A DNA stretch of 64,000 bases from contig NZ_JAULBC010000001.1 of assembly GCF_041060425.1 (NCBI RefSeq), positions 806,001 through 870,000 of the forward strand. Reading direction: 5' to 3'. The notes under the pieces are model-generated. The model saw nothing but the letters and a program-made list of their open reading frames with translations, did no database searches and was not told where the DNA came from. The position numbers and the translations under genes are program-made. The stretch comes from Danxiaibacter flavus (GTDB taxonomy: Bacteria > Bacteroidota > Bacteroidia > Chitinophagales > Chitinophagaceae). This document shows positions 10,006 through 17,560 of the stretch, in pieces. Positions within the stretch are counted from its first letter, which is position 1; each line of letters starts with the position of its first letter.

Positions 10006-10210
10006 GTGTGATGTTAGATGCCCGCCCGTACCGACGGCACGTTCGGGCGGGTACGGTGTACGATGTGAGGTGTCAGGTATCAGGTGTGAGGTTTTAAAGT
10101 ACGAATTACGAAGTACGAAGTACGTTGGGTGCAGCACGTTAAGAGAATGTAAGATGTACGGTTCTAGGTTATGCCCATACTGACGGTGCGTTTGGCCAGG
10201 TACGATGTGA
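10006..10210. repeat. GC-rich palindrome in a heptamer mosaic, plus a decayed copy
   Basis: A GC-rich inverted repeat (10021-10051, ends CCCGCCCG/CGGGCGGG) is entered by GATGTTAGATGC and left by TACGGTGTACGATG. It runs into ten consecutive in-register heptamers (10055-10124): GGTGTAC, GATGTGA, GGTGTCA, GGTATCA, GGTGTGA, GGTTTTA, AAGTACG, AATTACG and two more AAGTACG. A second copy at 10173-10208 (GCCCATACTGACGGTGCG...) has decayed mostly by transitions. Related palindromes lie at 10976-11010 (inverted) and 19371-19400. Confidence 0.85.
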
Positions 10211-10217
10211 TTGGCAA

Positions 10218-10332
10218 ATTCAAAATTCTAAAGTTAAAAATATTACAAGGGCTTCGTTTATTATAAAAAAGGATCGAAAAGAGAATCAATGACTACGTCT
10301 TTGGCTCATAGCTGAAAGCTGATAGCTCACAG
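10218..10332. repeat. Short heptamer arrays before the VOC gene stop
   Basis: Three 7-nt units of ATTCAAA/ATTCTAA/AGTTAAA type lie at 10218-10238. TAGCTGA, AAGCTGA and TAGCTCA units lie at 10309-10329 and run up to the stop codon of the minus-strand VOC gene at 10333. Confidence 0.7.
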
Positions 10333-10758
10333 CTACTTGTGTGTTACCACATTTCCTTCTCCATCCAGCTCCACAAAAGGATTGTATACAATTTCCCAAT
10401 AATTGTTTTCAATATCGGCAATGTAACCCGCATAGCCGCCCCAGAAAATTTTCTGTGGCTCTTTAACAACGGATACGCCTTTGCTTATCAGTTGGGCAAA
10501 AATGTCGTCAACCTCTTTTTCGGAAGAAAGATTAATAGCAAGTGTAAATTGTTTAAAGCCCTGCCCGTCATGATGAATGCCGATATCTTCGGCCAGCTCA
10601 TCGGCCGGAAACAACGCCAGTATAAAAGAATTCATCTTGAAGAAAACAATTCCGTTTTCATCTTTTACCGGCTTCCATTCAAAAACATCTATATAAAATT
10701 GTTTCAGTTTCTCAAGGTTCTCCGCGCCAATCGTAATAAAGCTGATGGCTTGTTTCAT
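10333..10758 (-). CDS. VOC-superfamily (glyoxalase-like) protein
   Basis: 141 residues from the ATG at 10758; an in-frame TTG two codons upstream is less likely. The order is that of one VOC module: 'ISFITIGAENLEKLKQFYID' at the start, 'FFKMNSFILALFP' in the middle, and 'WGGYAGYIADIENNYWEIVYNP' at the end with the usual D-x-x-N/E pattern. Members include glyoxalase I, dioxygenases and antibiotic-binding proteins, and the substrate cannot be told. It is bounded upstream by a terminator hairpin and downstream by a heptamer array, so it is probably a single-gene unit. Confidence 0.75.
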   Translation of the reverse strand: MKQAISFITIGAENLEKLKQFYIDVFEWKPVKDENGIVFFKMNSFILALFPADELAEDIGIHHDGQGFKQFTLAINLSSEKEVDDIFAQLISKGVSVVKEPQKIFWGGYAGYIADIENNYWEIVYNPFVELDGEGNVVTHK

Positions 10759-10772
10759 ATGCAAATTTTTTT

Positions 10773-10806
10773 GGAAAGAAAAAGGCAGTCTCTTCAGAAC
10801 TGCCTT
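10773..10806 (-). terminator. Rho-independent terminator, minus strand
   Basis: A perfect 8-bp stem AAGGCAGT/ACTGCCTT (10782-10789 and 10799-10806) is followed on the minus strand by a T-rich tract. It lies about 220 nt past the citrate synthase stop and just before the VOC start, so it probably ends citrate synthase transcripts. Confidence 0.6.
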
Positions 10807-10907
10807 ATTATTTTATGCTGTCAGTAACCACCTGGTTACGGTTATGTTTGTAGATTTTTGTGCTAAAGTATTATGTGTCTCAATTCCTCTCACGCTGCTA
10901 CACCTAA

Positions 10908-11012
10908 CGTACTTCGTACCTCGTAATTCGTACTTGGCCACATTCATCAGGATCGTGCCCACGTCGTACACCGTACCCGCCCGAACGTGCCGTCGGTACG
11001 TTCGGGCGGGCA
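10908..11012. repeat. CGTACTT heptamers and a GC-rich palindrome with 13-bp arms
   Basis: Four in-register CGTACTT/CGTACCT/CGTAATT units occupy 10908-10935. A palindrome follows with perfect 13-bp arms CCCGCCCGAACGT (10976-10988) and ACGTTCGGGCGGG (10998-11010) around a 9-nt loop. It is in inverted orientation to the copy at 10021-10051, which lacks three bases in one arm. It ends 19 bp from the citrate synthase stop. Confidence 0.85.
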
Positions 11013-11029
11013 TCTAACACCGTACATTC

Positions 11030-12352
11030 CTAGTCCCAAATCTCTTCCTTGCCTTCAAGCCACAACTTAACTGACTTGGTAGTGACGCTCTTTGGTCTTT
11101 CGAGCGGAAGTCCCAGGGCTCTGTCCCAGCAAAGGCTTGCAAGCACGCCAAGTGCGCGGCTAACACCAAACAATACGGTGTAAAATTCATATTCAACCAG
11201 GCCGTAGTGTACAAGCAACGCACCGCTATGCGCATCTACATTTGGCCAGGGGTTTTTAATTTTTCCAAGCGACTGCAAAATCGGTGGAACCATTTCATAA
11301 ATGTTCCATACCGTGCGGCAGAGTTTGTCCTGAGGCATGTGCTTTTTACCAAACTCCATTTGTGCTGTAAAGCGGGGATCGGTTTTGCGAAGTACAGCGT
11401 GGCCATAGCCTGGCACTACTTTTCCGGCTGCAAGTGTCTTTTTGGTATATTCAGCTATCTCTTCACGTGCAGGAAGGTCGGTACCGAGTTCTTGCTGCAT
11501 TTCATATATCCATTTGATTACTTCCTGGTTAGCAAGACCGTGAAGAGGGCCCGCCAGGCCGTTCATGCCGGCAGCAAAGCTCAAATACGGATCGCTCAAT
11601 GCAGAGCCAACAAGGTGTGTAGTGTGTGCAGATACGTTTCCTCCTTCGTGGTCGGCATGAATGGTCATGTATAAGCGCATGAGTTCTTTAAAGTCTTCGC
11701 TTTCATAGCCAAGCATATGTGCAAAGTTTCCAGCCCAATCCAGCATACCGTCAGGATGTATATGATCGCTATTTTTATATTTCCGGCGATAGATGTAAGC
11801 TGCGATGCGTGGCAGCCTGGCTATCAGGTTCAACACATCTTCAAATGTTGCATGCCAGTAGTCTTTTTTATTCATCCCCTTGGCATATTCACGTGAAAAA
11901 ACACTCTCTGTTTGAAGAGCCATTACGCCGGTAACAAACATTGTCATAGGATGTGAAGTCAATGGCAATGCATCTATCATGTCAAATACGTGATTGGGCA
12001 CATGTGAGCGTCTTTGTAGCGTAGAAGTAACAAATTCAACTTGCTCTTCATTAGGCAGCTCATCCATTAACATTAAATAGAATAAGCCTTCAGGTAATGG
12101 TTCGTTTCCGTCTTTTGCTTTAGGAAGTTTTTCCTGCAGTTCCGGAATGGAATATCCTCTGAAACGAATACCTTCCTGTGCATCGAGCAATGAAGTTTCC
12201 GAAACAAGGCCGGTGATGCCACGCATACCCTGGTAAACCTGAGCAAGGGATACCTCACCAATTTTTTTGGTGCCATGTTCTTTCAATAAATCTTTGATTT
12301 CGGCATTGGCTGCATCGGCCTTCGCCTTAAACCGTTCTTTTAATAATTCCAT
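11030..12352 (-). CDS. gltA: Citrate synthase, eukaryotic-like type
   Basis: 440 residues, close to mitochondrial citrate synthase in length and sequence, and distinct from the hexameric E. coli type. The catalytic triad is visible as His271 ('GPLHGLAN'), His318 ('PGYGHAVLR') and Asp373 ('NVDAHSG'). It condenses oxaloacetate with acetyl-CoA to citrate at entry to the TCA cycle. The N-terminal extension (residues 1-60, 'MELLKERFKAKADAANAEIK') has no targeting features. It is a single-gene unit on the minus strand with a probable terminator at 10773-10806. Confidence 0.95.
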   Translation of the reverse strand: MELLKERFKAKADAANAEIKDLLKEHGTKKIGEVSLAQVYQGMRGITGLVSETSLLDAQEGIRFRGYSIPELQEKLPKAKDGNEPLPEGLFYLMLMDELPNEEQVEFVTSTLQRRSHVPNHVFDMIDALPLTSHPMTMFVTGVMALQTESVFSREYAKGMNKKDYWHATFEDVLNLIARLPRIAAYIYRRKYKNSDHIHPDGMLDWAGNFAHMLGYESEDFKELMRLYMTIHADHEGGNVSAHTTHLVGSALSDPYLSFAAGMNGLAGPLHGLANQEVIKWIYEMQQELGTDLPAREEIAEYTKKTLAAGKVVPGYGHAVLRKTDPRFTAQMEFGKKHMPQDKLCRTVWNIYEMVPPILQSLGKIKNPWPNVDAHSGALLVHYGLVEYEFYTVLFGVSRALGVLASLCWDRALGLPLERPKSVTTKSVKLWLEGKEEIWD

Positions 12353-12716
12353 AAACTCAAAATTTTTTTCACCGGCTTACAAAGAAATGAAGGGTATGTT
12401 GTGCCGATGGGTAAAGGTAATTGAAGTTGCTTTTGAGAACAAAAAAGAAAGGAACAAATGTTGAAAAGCTTGTGAATAGTGATTGAGAGACGATTAGCAG
12501 ATGATTAAAAGTCAGTCATGAAAGGCCCTGCAATCCAATAACAGCCGGTAGGAGTCTTTATATTATTGAAGGCTAATGATTGATAGTTAATTATTTGATA
12601 ACAAGAAAAATATCTGCTTGCATAAATGCGGTAACCGTTGCAGCTTGATGCAACTATCCAAAATCAATTGCGCGTTTCTTTAACTAAACGGATGATGCGG
12701 GAAGGACATACTGATA
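12353..12716. other. 364-bp gap upstream of citrate synthase
   Basis: This region lies between the citrate synthase start and the stop of the LptF/G permease. It should hold the citrate synthase promoter: the minus strand has TTTCTTTG about 30 nt before the start, one mismatch from TAnnTTTG. Isolated GTGAATA/GTGATTG words lie near 12473-12486. I see no other feature. Confidence 0.4.
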
Positions 12717-13808
12717 TTATTTAGGTGCTTTGCGGTAGAAATAATAAGCTACAAACGAAAATATTATGTTGGGAAGCCATGCTGCAATAAGCGGAGGAAA
12801 GTTTCCTTTTACCGAAAACATACTTGAAAAACGGTCGGTAATAATAAATGCAGCAGCAGTAAGAAAGCCCAAAGCCAGGTGCGCGCCGCTGCCTCCACGC
12901 ACTTTACGCGCGGCCAGAACGGCTCCTATTATGGTAAGGATGATCACCGCGACAGGCGTTGCATCTCTGCGGTACTTTTCTATTTTCAATGCGTTGATCG
13001 TCTCAGAACCTCGCAATTCTTCCAGTTGAATAAAGCGGTTTAGCTGAGGTGAAGTCATTTTATCTTTAGTGAACTCATCCTGGCTAAGGTCAAACGGAAT
13101 GAAATTAAAACGCATGTGTGTATCGGGAGTAATGCCTACTGTTTCTTTAAGTCCGTTTACCGTGCGCTGAAAAACATTTCTCATTTCCCAGCTTCTCTTT
13201 GCAGTATCCCACATGATCCTTTCTGCACGCAGGTTGTAGACTAACTGATTGCCCTTAATACGGTATAACGAAGCTGGCCCGCCCGTTTTCCCTGCCGTAT
13301 CATAATAATGAATGCTCGCGTAGGTAAAAGAATCAAGCCTGAAATATTTATTCACCTGCTTTTGAAGCAAAGGATTATAACTTGAATTGGCATTAACATA
13401 ATTAGTTTCAAAATATGTTCTCTTTACTTCAGCACGCGGAATAACATACTGGTTCGCGAACCACAATATTGTTGCAAGAAAAATTCCGCCGAGCCAGTAA
13501 GGAACAAGAAACCTTTTGAAACTGGTTCCGCTGGCCAGAATTGCGATCACCTCGCTTTTGCCTGCCATTTTAGAGGTAAAGAAAATCACCGCAATAAACA
13601 CGAACAAAGGAAACAGCAGTGCAATGATATGCGGTATAAATGCGAGAAAGTAGTCGGTAACAATCTTATAAAAACTCCATCCGCTTTTTACAAAGTCATC
13701 AGTTTTTTCACTGGTGTCAATCACCACTGAAATAATGGTAAACAGGAATATCGAAAAGAAGAAAGTGGTTAAAAATTTCTTTAGTATGTACCAGTCTAAT
13801 TTCTTCAT
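12717..13808 (-). CDS. LptF/LptG-family permease (lipopolysaccharide export)
   Basis: 363 residues of the YjgP/YjgQ family. The N-terminus 'LDWYILKKFLTTFFFSIFLF' is characteristic. About three transmembrane helices precede a periplasmic beta-jellyroll domain (about residues 130-265), and three helices follow. In the Lpt complex two such permeases with LptB extract LPS from the inner membrane and pass it to LptC/LptA. F and G paralogues cannot be separated by eye. A -7 box TACTTTTG lies 26 nt upstream. Confidence 0.85.
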   Translation of the reverse strand: MKKLDWYILKKFLTTFFFSIFLFTIISVVIDTSEKTDDFVKSGWSFYKIVTDYFLAFIPHIIALLFPLFVFIAVIFFTSKMAGKSEVIAILASGTSFKRFLVPYWLGGIFLATILWFANQYVIPRAEVKRTYFETNYVNANSSYNPLLQKQVNKYFRLDSFTYASIHYYDTAGKTGGPASLYRIKGNQLVYNLRAERIMWDTAKRSWEMRNVFQRTVNGLKETVGITPDTHMRFNFIPFDLSQDEFTKDKMTSPQLNRFIQLEELRGSETINALKIEKYRRDATPVAVIILTIIGAVLAARKVRGGSGAHLALGFLTAAAFIITDRFSSMFSVKGNFPPLIAAWLPNIIFSFVAYYFYRKAPK

Positions 13809-13834
13809 TTAGTGGATGCTCGTTTGTCAATGGA

Positions 13835-13842
13835 CAAAAGTA
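13835..13842 (-). promoter_or_regulatory. Candidate -7 box TACTTTTG for the LptF/G gene
   Basis: An exact TAnnTTTG match on the minus strand, 26 nt before the start codon at 13808. No matching -33 TTTG is evident. Confidence 0.4.
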
Positions 13843-13871
13843 ATGGAAAACTTGTTGCGGAGGTGTGAAAT

Positions 13872-14007
13872 AGCTGTCAGCTTTTAGCTATCAGCTATCA
13901 GCTTGGGGTGTCAGGTATCAGGTATCAGGTTTCAGGCATAAGGTGTAAGGTGTAAGGTGTTAGGTATAAGGTGTTAGGTATAAGATATAAGGGCGTAAGG
14001 TATAAGG
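13872..14007. repeat. 136-bp heptamer mosaic (AGCTATC then TATCAGG/TATAAGG)
   Basis: Four 7-nt AGCTGTC/AGCTTTT/AGCTATC units (13872-13899) pass through a 9-nt junction into thirteen more units of TATCAGG, TTTCAGG, TGTAAGG, TGTTAGG and TATAAGG type (13909-14007). The register slips by one base only once, at GCGTAAGG. This is the longest array in the window. It lies upstream of the LptF/G promoter and downstream of tgt. Confidence 0.9.
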
Positions 14008-14106
14008 TGCATTAATCTCTCGTATTAAATATTTTCCGCCCAACAGAAAAATCCTGCCAATCTCCTAATCCCATAAATCTTGGTCCAGACAAAATCCCGG
14101 TCCTAA

Positions 14107-15246
14107 TCAGAGGCGTTGTTTCAATCTCAGCACCATCCCGTTTTTCCAGGCTCTGAAATCGCCGGCTATTATATGTTTCCGCGCTTCACCGACCAGCCAG
14201 AGGTAGAAAGTAAGATTCTGAAGGCTTGCCAGCTCCAGCGCCAGAATTTCGTTGGCTACGAAAAGGTGGCGCAAATAAGCCTTTGTGTAGTAATTGCTGG
14301 TTTCGCAATCAATGCCATCGTCAATAGGAGTGAAATCGGTGGCCCATTTTTTATTGCGGATATTTATTACACCTTTTGAAGTGAAAAGCATGCCATTGCG
14401 GCCATTACGCGTTGGCATTACGCAGTCGAACATATCAATACCAAGACTAATACATTCAAGTATATTCCACGGAGTACCTACGCCCATTAAGTATCTCGGC
14501 TTTTCGGAGGGTAAATGGCCACAGCATAGCTCGGTAAATTCATACATCATTTCTTCCGGTTCGCCCACGCTTAAACCGCCAATGGCATTGCCCACGGCTC
14601 CCTTCGAAGCAATGTATTCACATGATGCCACACGCAGATCCTTGTAAATGCTGCCCTGAACAATTGGAAAGAGATTTTGCGAGTAGCCATATTTGTCCGG
14701 CGTGTCGTAAAAGTGCTTGAAACCTCTGTCCAGCCAGCGATGTGTAAGCTCCATGCTTTTTTTAGCATAAGCATATTCGCAGGGGTAAGGTGTGCATTCA
14801 TCAAACGCCATAACGATGTCAGCACCTATGCTGCGCTGTATATCCATCACGTTTTCAGGAGTGAACAAATGACGACTACCATCTATATGACTTTGAAAAA
14901 GTGCTCCTTCTTCTTTTAACTTTCTGTTTTCGGCCAGGGAAAATACCTGGTAACCGCCGCTATCTGTCAAAATTGGCCTGTTCCATCCATTGAATTTATG
15001 CAAGCCACCGGCTTCTTCCAGTATGTTAGTTCCCGGTCTTAAATAAAGGTGATACGTATTTCCAAGAATGATCTGGGCCTTTATGTCACGCTCAAGCTGC
15101 TGTTGATTTACAGCTTTCACACTGCCTGCAGTGCCAACGGGCATAAAGATCGGCGTTAATATTTCGCCGTGATCCGTTGTCATTTTTCCCGCCCGGGCCT
15201 TGCTGTTGTTGTCTGTATGCTGTAATTCGAACGCTAAAGCTGCCAT
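14107..15246 (-). CDS. tgt: Queuine/preQ1 tRNA-ribosyltransferase (Tgt)
   Basis: 379 residues from the ATG at 15246. The frame stays open 67 codons further upstream, but only through an octamer repeat, so that extension is rejected. Tgt motifs: base-binding Asp95 in 'LTDSGGYQVFSL', 'GGLSVGEP', and the nucleophile in 'GIDMFDCVMPTRNGRNG'. It exchanges guanine 34 of GUN anticodons for a queuine precursor. The zinc site is unusual: where E. coli has C-x-C-x2-C, this protein has 'IDCETSNYY', keeping only the middle Cys, with His retained in 'AYLRHL'. A TATCTTTG box six nt before the ATG suggests a leaderless mRNA. Confidence 0.93.
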   Translation of the reverse strand: MAALAFELQHTDNNSKARAGKMTTDHGEILTPIFMPVGTAGSVKAVNQQQLERDIKAQIILGNTYHLYLRPGTNILEEAGGLHKFNGWNRPILTDSGGYQVFSLAENRKLKEEGALFQSHIDGSRHLFTPENVMDIQRSIGADIVMAFDECTPYPCEYAYAKKSMELTHRWLDRGFKHFYDTPDKYGYSQNLFPIVQGSIYKDLRVASCEYIASKGAVGNAIGGLSVGEPEEMMYEFTELCCGHLPSEKPRYLMGVGTPWNILECISLGIDMFDCVMPTRNGRNGMLFTSKGVINIRNKKWATDFTPIDDGIDCETSNYYTKAYLRHLFVANEILALELASLQNLTFYLWLVGEARKHIIAGDFRAWKNGMVLRLKQRL

Positions 15247-15252
15247 AGCGCG

Positions 15253-15260
15253 CAAAGATA
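15253..15260 (-). promoter_or_regulatory. -7 box TATCTTTG directly before the tgt start
   Basis: An exact TAnnTTTG match on the minus strand, with only CGCGCT between it and the ATG at 15246. Transcription would start at or next to the A of ATG, giving a leaderless mRNA. This also supports 15246 as the start. Confidence 0.55.
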
Positions 15261-15272
15261 AGAGAAGAAGAC

Positions 15273-15366
15273 CGTAAGATTGTAAGAGCGTAAGACAGTA
15301 AGACAGTAAGACCGTAAGACGTGTAAGACCGTAAGACAGTAAGAACGTAAGAGAGTAAGAGGGTAA
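15273..15366. repeat. Octamer array CGTAAGAC/AGTAAGAC
   Basis: About eleven 8-nt units (CGTAAGAT, TGTAAGAG, CGTAAGAC, AGTAAGAC and variants) follow one another, with one 9-nt unit. The array lies just upstream of the tgt -7 box and contributes the false N-terminal extension of the tgt frame. Confidence 0.85.
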
Positions 15367-15397
15367 TCGTCGTGTTTCGCCTTGTCGTAAGTGGCTT

Positions 15398-15495
15398 CGT
15401 GGTTCAAAACCTTTGTGCTTCTTTCCGTCTTTGCGACTTTGTGGCAAAAAACGCCGTGTATCGTATTGTCGCGGTGTCTCCGTGGTTCAAAACCT
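15398..15495. repeat. Dispersed CGTGGTTCAAAACCT repeat, two copies
   Basis: CGTGGTTCAAAACCT occurs at 15398-15412 and 15481-15495. The longer form GTCTCCGTGGTTCAAAACCT (15476-15495) recurs exactly at 53049-53068, and its inverse ACCACGGAGAC occurs near 52941. This is a dispersed intergenic word, not coding. Confidence 0.75.
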
Positions 15496-15542
15496 TTCCA
15501 CTTCCTGTGGAAAATCTTCGCCCAAATCTGTCAATGTTAAAT

Positions 15543-15550
15543 TACTTTTG
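15543..15550 (+). promoter_or_regulatory. -7 box TACTTTTG directly before the GT2 start
   Basis: An exact TAnnTTTG match with only CGCCT before the ATG at 15556. The spacing implies a leaderless transcript, mirroring the divergent tgt promoter 283 bp away. Confidence 0.55.
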
Positions 15551-15555
15551 CGCCT

Positions 15556-16689
15556 ATGGACTTTATTTTTGCCCTGGCCTGGTGGCAACATTTAATCTTT
15601 ATTGCTTTCTGTGTTATTATAATTATACAGCTTTTCTATTACCTCCGTTACTTTAGAAAGCTGGCCAATTATGCTGCCCCCAAAAAAGAGCAGTCGCAGG
15701 AATATCCCGTTTCGGTGATCATTTGTGCGAGAGATGAAGCGCCAAATTTAATTAAGAATCTTCCGGGCATCCTGGTCCAGAATTATAAGACAACGCATGA
15801 AATAATTGTCGTGAATGACAATAGCGTGGATGATACAAAATACCTGTTGGACGAATTTCGCAAGTCATTCAAGAATCTCACACCCATCGCATTAACACAG
15901 GAAGCCAAATTGATCCCGGGCAAAAAGTTTCCGCTTTCAATGGGAATCAAGTCTGCTAAATATGAGATTGTACTGCTGACAGATGCGGATTGCGTACCTG
16001 CTTCGGAATACTGGATCCAGCAAATGCAGGACGGATATCACAATGGGATAGAAGTAGTATTGGGTTACGGCTCCTATTACAAAATGCCCGGACTGCTTAA
16101 CAAGATCATCCGTTTCGAAACATTTCATACAGCGCTTCAATACTTGTCGTTCGCACTTGCCGGAAAAGCATACATGGGTGTAGGACGAAATCTTTCCTAT
16201 AAAAAAGATGTGTTCTTCAGAAACAAAGGTTTTTCTGCGATCAACATGATTCCAAGCGGAGATGACGACCTGTTTATTAATATGGTCGCAAACAAACACA
16301 ATACCGCTATCGTAATAGATCAGGATGCGCATACATTGAGTGAACCGAAGAAAACATGGACAGAGTGGTGGCGACAAAAAAGCAGGCATTACACAACTGC
16401 TAAATATTATAAAAAGAATCACAAGTTTTTGTTGGGATTGTATTCGCTGTCCCACGCTTTGGTTTATCCGTTGTTAATTGCGTCAATCATCTTTTTTAAC
16501 TGGTGGCTGGCGCTAAGTGTGTTTACTGTGCGTTTGGTTGTACTCGCCGTTATTTGGAAAAAGGCTATGAAGAAACTCAACGAAGAAGATTTATGGCCAA
16601 TGTTCCTGCTTTTTGATATCTGGATGTTTATCTACTATACCTTGTTTACGCCAACGCTGGTGAAGAAGCCGGGTAAGAATTGGAAATAG
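15556..16689 (+). CDS. Membrane GT2-family glycosyltransferase
   Basis: 377 residues. An N-terminal transmembrane helix (about 10-30) precedes a GT-A domain with 'VSVIICARDEAPNL', the nucleotide-binding 'IIVVNDNSVDDT', the metal-binding DAD in 'LLTDADCVPASEYW', and 'SGDDDLFI'. 'WWRQKSRHYTTAKYY' resembles the Q-x-x-R-W loop of processive enzymes. Two or three C-terminal helices follow (about 295-370). It probably transfers a sugar to a lipid or growing glycan at the inner membrane; donor and acceptor are unknown. rsmG follows 54 bp downstream on the same strand. Confidence 0.85.
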   Translation: MDFIFALAWWQHLIFIAFCVIIIIQLFYYLRYFRKLANYAAPKKEQSQEYPVSVIICARDEAPNLIKNLPGILVQNYKTTHEIIVVNDNSVDDTKYLLDEFRKSFKNLTPIALTQEAKLIPGKKFPLSMGIKSAKYEIVLLTDADCVPASEYWIQQMQDGYHNGIEVVLGYGSYYKMPGLLNKIIRFETFHTALQYLSFALAGKAYMGVGRNLSYKKDVFFRNKGFSAINMIPSGDDDLFINMVANKHNTAIVIDQDAHTLSEPKKTWTEWWRQKSRHYTTAKYYKKNHKFLLGLYSLSHALVYPLLIASIIFFNWWLALSVFTVRLVVLAVIWKKAMKKLNEEDLWPMFLLFDIWMFIYYTLFTPTLVKKPGKNWK

Positions 16690-16743
16690 TGAACGGTTCG
16701 CTCTTTCGGAATAGAAATACGATCAACTTAATTCAAGCTTTTA

Positions 16744-17367
16744 ATGGACATCATACTTAAGTATTTTTCTGATTTCACAGAGACACAAACAAAACAGTTT
16801 GCCGCTCTGGGTGAATTGTATAGCGATTGGAACAGCAAGATCAACGTGATCTCGAGGAAAGATATTGAGGGTTTGTACGAAAAGCATGTATTACATTCAT
16901 TAAGCATTGCTGCTGTAATTGAATTTAAACCAGGTACTCAGATCATTGATATTGGTACCGGCGGTGGTTTTCCAGGTATTCCGCTGGCCATCATGTTTCC
17001 TGAAGTGCAATTTCATTTGGTAGACAGTATCGCCAAAAAACTAAAAGTTGTTCAGGGTGTGGCTGACGGTGTCGGCTTGACGAACGTGACCGTTCAGCAT
17101 ACAAGAGCGGAAGAAATAAAAAACAGGAAGTTTGATTTTGTTGTGTCGCGTGCCGTTGCTCCGCTGAAAGAGTTATGGACATGGGGCAAGCCGCTGATCA
17201 AAAAAGGCAACACGCAGGAATTACCCAATGGTTTAATCTGCCTCAAGGGCGGAGATCTTGCCCAGGAAATCTTCGAAAGCGGTCTTCGTCCCCGCATGGT
17301 CCCCATCGATCAAATCTTTAAGGAAGAATATTTTAAGGAGAAGTTTTTGTTGCACGTAACGGCGTAG
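16744..17367 (+). CDS. rsmG: 16S rRNA (guanine527-N7)-methyltransferase RsmG
   Basis: 207 residues, the normal length for RsmG/GidB. The SAM-binding motif 'IIDIGTGGGFPGIPLAI' is diagnostic, as are 'YEKHVLHSLSIA' and 'FVVSRAVAPL'. It methylates N7 of G527 in the 530 loop of 16S rRNA, and its loss gives low-level streptomycin resistance in other bacteria. It follows the GT2 gene by 54 bp and may share its transcript. It is convergent with the MFS gene; the gap holds an inverted pair of A/T-rich heptamer arrays. Confidence 0.93.
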   Translation: MDIILKYFSDFTETQTKQFAALGELYSDWNSKINVISRKDIEGLYEKHVLHSLSIAAVIEFKPGTQIIDIGTGGGFPGIPLAIMFPEVQFHLVDSIAKKLKVVQGVADGVGLTNVTVQHTRAEEIKNRKFDFVVSRAVAPLKELWTWGKPLIKKGNTQELPNGLICLKGGDLAQEIFESGLRPRMVPIDQIFKEEYFKEKFLLHVTA

Positions 17368-17376
17368 CCGTTGAAG

Positions 17377-17559
17377 TCAAAATTCAAAAGTAAAAATTCA
17401 AAACTTTAGTTTTGACCTTGTTATCTTTTTGCGGCTACTGAATGTCGTTAAAAAAATAAGCAACAGTTTGACCTGCGTTTTTGAGTTTTAAATTTTAACC
17501 TGTAATAGTTCTCTAAACCTGCCGCACCTATTTTTTGATTTTTACTTTTGAATTTTGAC
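17377..17559. repeat. Inverted pair of AAAATTC/TTTGAAT heptamer arrays
   Basis: Units AAAATTC, AAAAGTA, AAAATTC lie at 17379-17399. Their near-perfect reverse complement (TTTTGAT, TTTTACT, TTTGAAT, TTTGACT) lies at 17533-17559. Together they form a roughly 26-bp inverted repeat enclosing the 3' ends of convergent rsmG and the MFS gene. A transcript crossing the gap could fold, so it may act as a bidirectional terminator. Confidence 0.75.
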
Positions 17560-17560
17560 T

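Noticed and set aside
9915..10332. tRNA or small structured RNA gene
   Set aside because: The GC-rich hairpins here are repeat copies; no cloverleaf or CCA end was found here or in other gaps.
15247..15447. 67-codon N-terminal extension of tgt
   Set aside because: It is translated from the octamer array, is absent from Tgt proteins, and a TATCTTTG promoter box lies inside it just before the ATG at 15246.
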